Positions 32,158 to 39,229 of a stretch of 64,000 nucleotides of DNA are shown here, in pieces. This DNA comes from Marinobacterium nitratireducens (lineage in GTDB: Bacteria; Pseudomonadota; Gammaproteobacteria; Pseudomonadales; Balneatricaceae): contig NZ_BMLT01000006.1 in assembly GCF_014645375.1 (NCBI RefSeq), forward strand, positions 333,399 to 397,398, read 5' to 3'. The position numbers and the translations under genes are program-made. The notes under the pieces were generated by a model. It was not told where the DNA came from. It saw only the letters and a program-made list of their open reading frames with translations, and did no database searches. Within the stretch, counting starts at the first letter, position 1; each line of letters starts with the position of its first letter.

Positions 32158-33315
32158 TCAGCCGAGTTCCCGCAGCAGTTCGCGGGCGATGATGACGCGC
32201 TGGATCTCGCTGGTGCCCTCGTAGATGGAGGTGATGCGTACGTCGCGGGCGTAGCGCTCCAGCGGGAACTCCCGGATGTAGCCGTAGCCGCCGAGCAGCT
32301 GCAGCGCGGTGTAGCAGGCCTTGTTGGCCTTCTCCGAGGCGAACAGCTTGGCCATTGAGGCTTCCTTGGAAAACGGCAGCCCCTTTTCTTTGCGGTCGGC
32401 GGCGCTCATCAGCAGCAGGCGGGCGGCCTCGAGGTCGGTGTAGGCGTCGGCCAGCATCCACTGCAGTCCCTGGAAGTCTGTCAGCGGCTTGCCGAACTGC
32501 CGGCGCTCGGTCATGTAGGTACGGGCGTAGTCCATCGCCGCCAGGCCGATCCCGAGGGCCAGAGAGCCGATACCGATACGCCCGCCGGCCAGCTCGCCGA
32601 CGGCGATGCGAAAGCCCTGGTTCAGCTCGCCCATCAGGGCATCCGCGGGAATGCGGCAGTTGTCGAACAGCACCTCGTTGGTGGCGGAGGCATGCTGCCC
32701 CATTTTCTTTTCGGCTTTGGAAATCTTGAGGCCCGGGGCGTTGCCCTCGACCAGGAAACAGGAAATACCCTTGCCCTTGGGCTGGTCCGGGTCGGTCAGG
32801 GCCCAGACCACGAAGACGCCGGCATACTCGGCACTGGTGATGAACTGCTTGGCGCCGTTGAGCACCCATTCGTCACCGTCGAGCACGGCGCTGGTGCGCA
32901 TGCCTGAAGGGTCCGAGCCCGCGGTGGTTTCGGTGAGGCAGAAGCCGGCGGCGGGATAGTCGCCGCTGCAGATCCGTGGCAGATAACGCTGCTTCTGCTC
33001 CTCGGAGCCGATCGCCTGGATGACTTCGGCGACCATGTTGGTCACCGAGACCGTGACCGCCGTCGAGGCGCAGGCCCGGGCGATTTCGGTGACCGCCAGG
33101 CTGAACACGACGGTGCCGGCGTCGGTACCGCCGAAGTCTGCGTCGATGTTCAGACCCATGAAGCCGAGTTCGGCAAGCTTTTTCAGGTTGCCGAGAAAGC
33201 GTTCCCGGTCGCCTTCCTGGTCAAGCTTTTCCGCCACCGGCGCAAGCTCGGATTCGGCGAATTTGCGGGCCATATCCTGAATCAGTATCTGGTCTTCGCT
33301 GAGGCTGAGGTCCAT
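32158..33315 (-). CDS. Acyl-CoA dehydrogenase
   Basis: A 385-aa flavoprotein of standard length. N-terminal helices (DLSLSEDQILIQDMARKFAESELAPVAEKLD), the FAD/substrate signature CLTETTAGSDPSGMRTSAV, and the C-terminal YARDVRITSIYEGTSEIQRVIIAREL, with catalytic-type Glu in YEGT. GGAGACAAGCG precedes ATG 33315. It probably desaturates a short or branched acyl-CoA and passes electrons to ETF. It heads a two-gene unit with the SDR and faces an AraC-type regulator across a 266-bp spacer with paired operator-like sites. Confidence 0.92.
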   Translation of the reverse strand: MDLSLSEDQILIQDMARKFAESELAPVAEKLDQEGDRERFLGNLKKLAELGFMGLNIDADFGGTDAGTVVFSLAVTEIARACASTAVTVSVTNMVAEVIQAIGSEEQKQRYLPRICSGDYPAAGFCLTETTAGSDPSGMRTSAVLDGDEWVLNGAKQFITSAEYAGVFVVWALTDPDQPKGKGISCFLVEGNAPGLKISKAEKKMGQHASATNEVLFDNCRIPADALMGELNQGFRIAVGELAGGRIGIGSLALGIGLAAMDYARTYMTERRQFGKPLTDFQGLQWMLADAYTDLEAARLLLMSAADRKEKGLPFSKEASMAKLFASEKANKACYTALQLLGGYGYIREFPLERYARDVRITSIYEGTSEIQRVIIARELLRELG

Positions 33316-33420
33316 CGCTTGTCTCCGGACTGCGCTGCGGGGGCCGGCGGCCTCCGTTGACTGTGATTGAAGGTGACTGCGAACCGGTCCGTGGGGCCTC
33401 CATGGATCTGTTCGCTGCTT

Positions 33421-33454
33421 CCCCAGAGTTTTGACCCTTTGGGTCGCCCTGGGG
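33421..33454. other. Nested perfect hairpin in the divergent spacer
   Basis: Outer arms CCCCAG / CTGGGG enclose inner arms GACCC-TTT-GGGTC. It lies in the acyl-CoA dehydrogenase leader side of the divergent promoter region, about 105 bases upstream of that start. Confidence 0.6.
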
Positions 33455-33483
33455 TCCGTGGATTACTATCGCCGAAAGCGGGG

Positions 33484-33530
33484 TGTCATAAAATGACATT
33501 AATTGACTGAATTGGTCATAAAAAGTGACA
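33484..33530. promoter_or_regulatory. Paired TGTCAT-type operator candidates for the AraC regulator
   Basis: TGTCAT-AAA-ATGACA (33484-33498, perfect arms) is followed by TGGTCATAAAAAGTGACA (33513-33530), a near copy. The spacing of about 30 bases and the position between divergent genes fit binding sites for the AraC-type regulator at 33582. Confidence 0.55.
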
Positions 33531-33581
33531 CTTGGGCATGTGGCGCCCTTTCGGTGCCACAGGATCTGCACAGGAGGCAGG

Positions 33582-34610
33582 GTGGCGACTGTCGATATTC
33601 ATTATGTACATGCGGCCCTGAACTGCGCTGTCCGCAGCGGACTCGAAGCGCAACCGCTGCTGGCGGACAGCGGCATCGATCCGCAGCTGCTGGGCCGGCC
33701 GGGAGCACGGGCCCCGGGAGAGAGCATGACACGGCTGGTGCAACTGATCTGGGCGGCGCTGGATGACGAGTTCATGGGCTGCACGGAACATCGCTGCAAG
33801 CCGGGCGTCTTCGCGTTGATGACGCAGCATGCGCTGCATTACGAATCGCTGGAGGCTGCGCTGCAGCAGGGCATTCAGCTGTATAACCTTTTCACCGACG
33901 ATATCCGCATGCGTCTGCAGCGCCGGGGCGAGCGGGCGCTGCTGGAAATCGAGTTTGCCAGGCCGGAGCTGGACCCGGACGCTTTTTTCCGGGAGTTCTG
34001 GCTGGTCATCTGGCACCGCTTCGCCAGCTGGCTGATCGGTGAAAAAATCGCGCTCGGCACCACCGGCTTCGATTATCCGGAGCCGCCCCATGCCGCGGAG
34101 CTCAAACACATGTTTCCCGGCGTTCACCGCTTCGCGCGCGACAGGCTGTCGCTGAGTTTCAACGCCGGCTTTCTGGCGAAGCCGCCGGTACGGACCCGGC
34201 GTGACCTGGCGCTGTTTCTGCGGCGCTCCCCCGCCGACCTGATCACCATCCCGGGGCGGGAAAGCAGCTTCGAGGCGCGTATCCGTTCCGAGTTGCTGCA
34301 CCATGGGCGGGAAGTGCTGGAGTGCCCGTCATTCGAGGATTTCGCCACGCGGTTCAATATCAGCGCCCAGACGCTCAGGCGCCGCCTGCGTGCCGAGGGC
34401 ACGTCCTACCCGCGGATCAAGGATCAGGTCAGGCGGGACCTGGCGATCGAAAAGCTGCTGCTGTACCGGCTGAGCGTTACCGAGGTGGCTCGTCAGCTGG
34501 GCTTCAGTGAGCCGCGTTCGTTTTCGCGCGCCTTTCGGCAATGGACCGGCCTGACGCCGACGGCGTACCTCGAACTGAGAAAGGAGGCCGGCCCCCCGGG
34601 GGCCGGCTGA
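33582..34610 (+). CDS. AraC-family transcriptional regulator with N-terminal ligand domain
   Basis: A 342-aa regulator. The start is GTG 33582, placed by a strong AGGAGG 4 bases upstream; the longer ATG frame from 33525 would run through the operator-like sequence. The first 200 residues match the Arabinose_bd-type (PF12625) ligand domain (LVQLIWAALDDEFMG, FALMTQHALHYESLEAAL). Two helix-turn-helix motifs lie near the C terminus (SFEDFATRFNISAQTLRRRL; VARQLGFSEPRSFSRAFRQWTGLTPTAYL). Probably controls the divergent acyl-CoA dehydrogenase/SDR genes in response to an acyl compound. Confidence 0.88.
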   Translation: MATVDIHYVHAALNCAVRSGLEAQPLLADSGIDPQLLGRPGARAPGESMTRLVQLIWAALDDEFMGCTEHRCKPGVFALMTQHALHYESLEAALQQGIQLYNLFTDDIRMRLQRRGERALLEIEFARPELDPDAFFREFWLVIWHRFASWLIGEKIALGTTGFDYPEPPHAAELKHMFPGVHRFARDRLSLSFNAGFLAKPPVRTRRDLALFLRRSPADLITIPGRESSFEARIRSELLHHGREVLECPSFEDFATRFNISAQTLRRRLRAEGTSYPRIKDQVRRDLAIEKLLLYRLSVTEVARQLGFSEPRSFSRAFRQWTGLTPTAYLELRKEAGPPGAG

Positions 34611-34716
34611 GTGTATGCGTGGGGCGCTGGGCCGGGTGCGGCGAGTTTCGGCAGGAGCAGGGCAGGAAAAGGTCTAAGCTGCTGGGTAGCTTACCCAACA
34701 CAAAGGAGCAAGACCG

Positions 34717-35184
34717 ATGAGCGTCAAACCGATACCCGATGGCTTTCATACCGCGACGCCTTATCTGGCGGTACGGGGGGCCGAAGAAGCGATCGAATTC
34801 TATAAACTGGCGTTCGGTGCCATCGAGCGCTTTCGCCTCGACACCCCCGACGGCAAGATCGGTCACGCCGAGATCGAGATCGGCGACAGCCGAATCATGC
34901 TGGCCGACGAGTGCTCGGAAAGCGGTTTCCAGAGCCCGACGGGATTGGGCGGCACCAGTTGCGGTTTGCATCTGTACGTCGAGGACGTCGATGCGCGTTT
35001 TCAGCGCGCAGTGGATGCGGGCGCGACGGTGATGAGTCCGGTGAAGGACATGTTCTACGGCGACCGGATTGGCAGCCTGCGCGATCCTTACGGTCACGTC
35101 TGGTTCGTCTCGACCCACCGCGAGGATCTGTCGGACGACGAGGTTTTCGAGCGGGCGAGGAAAATGTTCGAGCAGCAGCACTAG
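34717..35184 (+). CDS. VOC-superfamily (PhnB/glyoxalase-like) protein
   Basis: A 155-aa protein with two beta-alpha-beta-beta-beta modules: FHTATPYLAVRGAEEAIEFYKLAFGA at the start and GLHLYVEDVDARFQRAVDAGATV in the second half, ending DPYGHVWFVSTHREDLS. This is the PhnB-like branch of the vicinal oxygen chelate fold. AAAGGAGC precedes ATG 34717. Metal-dependent enzyme or binding protein; substrate unknown. Confidence 0.85.
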   Translation: MSVKPIPDGFHTATPYLAVRGAEEAIEFYKLAFGAIERFRLDTPDGKIGHAEIEIGDSRIMLADECSESGFQSPTGLGGTSCGLHLYVEDVDARFQRAVDAGATVMSPVKDMFYGDRIGSLRDPYGHVWFVSTHREDLSDDEVFERARKMFEQQH

Positions 35185-35210
35185 CCCGGATACTTCGCGC
35201 CCGCTCCGGG
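35185..35210. terminator. Possible hairpin between convergent genes
   Basis: CCCGGA (35185-35190) and TCCGGG (35205-35210) form a 6-bp stem between the VOC gene and the trkH remnant. No T-tract, so weak. Confidence 0.35.
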
Positions 35211-36309
35211 TTAGCCGCGCCAGAATACCGGGGTAAAGATCACGATGAGGCTCAGCAGCTCGAGCCGTCCCAGCAGCATCGCGAAGCACAGGATCCATTT
35301 GGCGCTGTCCGTCAGCGTGGCGAAGTTGCCCGCCGGGCCGATGATTTCGCCGAGCCCGGGGCCGACGTTTGTCAGCGCGGTGGCGGCGCCGGTGAGGCTG
35401 GTGATGAGGTCGAGCCCGGTCAGTGACAGCAGCAGCGTGGTCACCACCAGGCAGACGAAGAACAGGAACGAGAACGCCACGGCCGACGAGATGATGTCGT
35501 CGCTGACCTCGGTGCCGTTATAGCGGATCGAAAAAAGACCGCGCGGGTGCACCAGCTGGCGGATCTGTTTGGTCAGGAAGAGATAGGACAGCTGGAAACG
35601 GAAAATCTTCATGCCGCCGGAGGTGGATCCCGAGCAGCCGCCGATGAAGGTGATGAAAAAGAACAGCGCAACGCTGAAGCCGCTCCAGAGGGTATAGTCG
35701 GTCGAGGCGAATCCGGTGGTGGTGATGACCGAGGTGACGTTGAAGGCGGCGTGGGTGAGGGCATCGAAGGGGCCGAACACGCCTTCGCCGATAAGGTCCA
35801 GCGTCAGTATCAGCGTCAGTGCCGCGACAATCAGCAGGAAGCCGATCACCTGGTCGTCGCGCAGGACTTTCAGCGAGGGGTTGGCGAAAAAGCGAATGTA
35901 GAGCACGAAAGGCATGCCGCCAAGCAGCATGAACACCACCGAAATCCACAGCATGCCGTTGCCGAAACGCCCCATGGAGCGGTCGTCGGTGGCGTAACCG
36001 CCGGAGGATACCGTGGCCATGGCGTGGGTGATGGCGTCGAACAGGTTCATGCCCCAGGCCCAGTAGCTGAGGACGCAGGCCAGCGAAATGGCGAAGTAGC
36101 TGGCGCGGGCGCAGGGAAAAGTCGCCGCCGCGGCAGGTGGTGACCAGTATCAGTCCGAAGGCGCCGGTGACGGCGGCGGAGATGGCAAAAGCCCGGGTTT
36201 CGGAGTCCCCCTTGATCAGGCCGATCAGCGCCGGGAATATCATCAGCGTGGCCATCGCCAGGGCAATCAGGCCGCAGACGAACAGTACCGGCCGAAAAAG
36301 CTTGAACAT
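35211..36309 (-). pseudogene. trkH-type potassium transporter with internal deletion and frameshift
   Basis: The N-terminal frame starts at ATG 36309 (MFKLFRPVLFVCGLIALAMA) and matches TrkH up to RGGDFSLRPRQL. The sequence then jumps out of frame to ASYFAISLACVLSYWAWGMNLFDAITHAMATVSSGGYATDD, the second half of TrkH, which runs intact to 35211 (ITTTGFASTDYTLW, GGCSGSTSGGMKIFR, PVFWRG). About 110-120 residues with the first pore loop are missing. The join at about 36098-36110 falls in CGCGCCAGCT, a sequence that could encode both sides, suggesting deletion between short direct repeats. Not a functional transporter as written. Confidence 0.85.
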
Positions 36310-36397
36310 CGGTCTTTTCCCTTGATTGCACGGCAAAAGCGCGTGCTTGTCCTGTCAGTGGGAGGCGCTTTCCATGATAGCCGCTGCCTCGCTCCGG

Positions 36398-37048
36398 TCA
36401 CCACCAGTTTCGGCGCTTGAACTGCACCGCCATGCCGACCGCGATCAGTATCATCAGCCCCCAGACCATAAAATAGCCCCAGCGCCACCTGAGCTCGGGC
36501 ATATAAGCGAAATTCATCCCGTAGACGCCGACGATAAAGGTCAGCGGAATGAATATGGTGGCGATGATCGTCAGCACCTTCATCACCTCGTTGAGCCGCT
36601 GGCTCATGCTCGAAAGACAGGTGTCGTGCAGGCTGCCGAGGATATCGCGATAGCTTTCGACCATCTCGATGATCTGGATGATATGGTCGTAAAGGTCGCG
36701 CAGGTAGAAGCGGGTTTCGGTTTCGATCAGAGGCGAACTGCTTTTCACCAGCAGGCCGATCTCCTCGCGCAGCGGCCAGATGGCCCGGCGAACCACGATC
36801 ATTTCGCGCTTGAGGCGATGAATTTCCTGGATCTGGTTGCTGTGGGGTTTGCTCAGAATGGCCTCGTCGAGCATTTCGAAGTAATCGTCGAACTGCTCCA
36901 GCGCCACGAAGTAGTGATCGACGACGGCATCGACCAGGGCGTAGCAAAGATAGTCCGCGGCGCGGTCGCGAATATGCCCGCGCCCCTGAACGATGCGGCT
37001 GCGCACGCTGTCGAACAGGCCGGAGTTGTCCTCCATGAAGGTGAGCAC
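36398..37048 (-). pseudogene. corA-type divalent cation transporter, 5'-truncated
   Basis: The frame matches only the C-terminal two thirds of CorA: VLTFMEDNSGLFDSVRSRI, RDRAADYLCYALVDAVVDHYF, the long stalk helix, and the two membrane helices with the selectivity motif YGMNF and the tail FKRRNWW. Upstream the frame hits TGA (37094-37096) after 15 codons, and the roughly 100-residue N-terminal domain is absent. A GTG at 37048 could start a short product. Like its neighbour trkH it looks damaged by deletion. Confidence 0.75.
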
Positions 37049-37093
37049 GAAGCCCTGGCCCAGAATCAGTCTGAAGTGTTGTCGGGAGCCGGC

Positions 37094-37426
37094 TCAGCGA
37101 CTGAAGGCGCGGAATTCCTTCTCGACGATCTGCTCCAGGGCCTGGCTGCGGGTCGAATGCGACAGGTAGGCGAGGGTGTCGGGCCGGGTCGGCTCGAGAC
37201 GGTAGAAGCCGCCGTGGGTCGACAGCTCCGGCAGCGCGCCGAGAATGCGGTAACTGCCCATTGGGGTCAGCGCCAGAGTCTTGTTGGCACCGTAGGCGAA
37301 ACCGACCAGCGGATGCTGGGTCGTGCCGCCGATCTCGCCATACTCGCTGTCCCAGGTGTACTCGATGACCCAGAACTCCAGCCCGGGGTTGCTCAGTACT
37401 GCGTAGCTGGAATCGATTCCGCTCAT
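37094..37426 (-). CDS. Uncharacterised 110-aa protein
   Basis: ATG 37426 opens MSGIDSSYAVLSNPGLEFWVIEYTWDSEYGEIGGTTQHPLVGFAYG, a beta-rich, Trp/Tyr-rich globular protein ending in RSQALEQIVEKEFRAFSR. No signal peptide or membrane helix. I do not recognise the family. It is in the same frame as the corA remnant and its stop codon closes that frame, so the deletion that truncated corA may lie right after this gene. GC content is normal for the window. Confidence 0.6.
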   Translation of the reverse strand: MSGIDSSYAVLSNPGLEFWVIEYTWDSEYGEIGGTTQHPLVGFAYGANKTLALTPMGSYRILGALPELSTHGGFYRLEPTRPDTLAYLSHSTRSQALEQIVEKEFRAFSR

Positions 37427-37631
37427 GTCCGGCCTATCCTCTTTACTGTCCTTGGCTGGGGCAAGGCGCCGATCTTCGCCGCCCCTGGATGTCAGCCACC
37501 ATTATCGACGAAGCACCCGTGAAAAATAAAGCTTAAGGCGCAAGGGCCGGCACTTCGCCCGATGGAACCACGAACGGAGGATGGGTTAGCGATGCATTGG
37601 CAGTGAATCGACAGCCTTGCGCGGGGCTTCA

Positions 37632-38100
37632 GCATCGCGTAACCCGTCAAATCGATCGTATTGCAGATCGATTCGTTTCAGCCGGCACGGTGGGTTGTTG
37701 GGTTGCGTGGCGCGAACGCCTGCTGGAACATTGAATTCACAGGCAAGGCGCCGCTCCACCCAACCTACAGGAGCAGCGCATCGCGTAACCCGTCAAATCG
37801 ATCGTATTGCAGATCGATTCGTTTCAGCCGGCACGGTGGGTTGTTGGGTTGCGCGGCGCGAACGCCTGCTGGAACACTGAATTCACAGGCAAGGCGCCGC
37901 TCCACCCAACCTACAGGAGCAGCGCATCGCGTAACCCGTCAAATCGATCGTATTGCAGATCGATTCGTTTCAGCCGGCACGGTGGGTTGTTGGGTTGCGT
38001 GGCGCGAACGCCTGCTGGAACATTGAATTCACGGGCAAGGCGCCGCTCCACCCAACCTACAGGAGCAGTATTTCGCGAAACCCGTCAAATCGATCGGATC
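37632..38100. repeat. 146-bp tandem repeat, three full copies and a partial fourth
   Basis: GCATCGCGTAACCCGTCAAATCG recurs at 37632, 37778 and 37924 with an exact period of 146 bp and about 99% identity; the fourth unit (from 38070) diverges after 35 bases. Each unit includes AATCGATCGTATTGCAGATCGATT, GGTGGGTTGTTGGGTTGCG and CCACCCAACCTACAGGAGCAG. A related inverted copy is at 46690-46910. The 731-bp gap 37427-38157 otherwise holds only a GATGGGTTAGCG-like end at 37578. Confidence 0.95.
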
Positions 38101-38157
38101 GCAGAACGATGGGTGCCGGGCTTTTCCGCCATCCATGGCGGTGAAGCCGAGCGACAA

Positions 38158-38388
38158 TCAGATGCCCGGGCGGACGTCGAGATCGCCGATGGCCTGGCGC
38201 GCCAGCGGTGACAGTTCGCTGCCGTCGTTCTGCAGGTAGTCGATGATCTGCTGTTTCATGCTGCGCGCCCAGAACTTCTTCAGGTGGTTGCGCACGCGCT
38301 CGGCGGCTTCGGCTTCGGTGCCGTAGTGGCTGTTGTTGGCGGCGATCTGGTTCGCCATCAGGATCAGAGTGTCGAGTTGATTGCTCAT
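38158..38388 (-). CDS. fdsD: Formate dehydrogenase delta subunit
   Basis: A 76-aa protein: LDTLILMANQIAANN start, AAERVRNHLKKFWARSMKQQIIDYL core, then SPLARQAIGDL. This is the FdsD signature. It is the last gene of the fds operon, 12 bp after fdhD, and is needed for an active cytoplasmic NAD-linked formate dehydrogenase in the related systems. Confidence 0.9.
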   Translation of the reverse strand: MSNQLDTLILMANQIAANNSHYGTEAEAAERVRNHLKKFWARSMKQQIIDYLQNDGSELSPLARQAIGDLDVRPGI

Positions 38389-38400
38389 CTGGGTCTTTCC

Positions 38401-39228
38401 TCAGCCGGCATGGACGGCCGGTGCGGCCGGTGTGGCCGGATTGTTGTAGATCACATGACGGCCGCTGCGGGCGAAGCCGACCAGCAGCAGTCCGGAGTCC
38501 CGGGCCAGGTCGATGGCCAGCGAGGTCGGTGCCGACACCGCGACCAGGGCGCCGATGCCGGCACTGCAGCTTTTCTGCACCATCTCGTAGCTGGCGCGGC
38601 TGGAGACCAGCGCGAAACCCTCACTGAAGGATTCGCCGGTGCTGACAGCAGCGCCGATCAGTTTGTCGAGGGCGTTGTGGCGGCCGACGTCTTCCCGCGC
38701 CAGGCGGATGCTGCCATTCGAGTCGCACCAGGCGGCGCCGTGGGTGGCGCCGGTTTCCCGTTGCAGCGGCTGATGCCGCGACAGCGATGCCAGGGCTGCC
38801 TGGATGGCGTCGTCCGACAGTGCCGGCGCGGCGACGGGCGCCACCGGGCGAACCGCCTGCGTCAGCGATTCGGTGCCGCACAGACCGCAACCGGTGCGGC
38901 CGGTGAGGCTACGCCGGCGCAGCTTGAGCTCGGCCAGACGCTGGGCGCCGATCTCCAGGTGCACGGCGATGCCTGCAGCTTCCTCGCGCACCTCGAGATC
39001 GTAGAGCTCGTCGGGCGAGCGCAGGATCCCTTCGGACAGGCTGAAGCCGAGGGCGAAGTCGCCGAGATCCTCGGGCGTGGCCATCATCACGGCATGGGAT
39101 ATGCCGTTGTAGACCAGCGCCACCGGGATCTCGATGGCGATACTGTCCTCGGCCGGCAATGACGCACCGCCGCTATCCCGGTGGACAGTTATCGGGCGAC
39201 GGCAGTGGCCAGTGCGCCGCTCAGCCAT
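38401..39228 (-). CDS. fdhD: Formate dehydrogenase accessory sulfurtransferase FdhD
   Basis: A 275-aa protein with the active-site CGLCG (Cys114, Cys117) after GRTG. Other FdhD signatures are IAIEIPVALVYNGISHAVMMATPEDLGDFALGFSLSEGI, LAREDVGRHNALDKLIGA and SSRASYEMVQKSCSAGIGALVAVSAPTSLAIDLA. It transfers sulfur from IscS to the molybdenum cofactor of formate dehydrogenase. Its ATG is one base from the fdsA stop. Confidence 0.95.
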   Translation of the reverse strand: MAERRTGHCRRPITVHRDSGGASLPAEDSIAIEIPVALVYNGISHAVMMATPEDLGDFALGFSLSEGILRSPDELYDLEVREEAAGIAVHLEIGAQRLAELKLRRRSLTGRTGCGLCGTESLTQAVRPVAPVAAPALSDDAIQAALASLSRHQPLQRETGATHGAAWCDSNGSIRLAREDVGRHNALDKLIGAAVSTGESFSEGFALVSSRASYEMVQKSCSAGIGALVAVSAPTSLAIDLARDSGLLLVGFARSGRHVIYNNPATPAAPAVHAG

Positions 39229-39229
39229 C

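Noticed and set aside
37617..38211. Repetitive ORFs with SASRNPSNRSYCRSIRFSRHGG units
   Set aside because: They are translations of the 146-bp tandem repeat. The unit length is not a multiple of three, so the same peptide appears in successive frames; no start signals.
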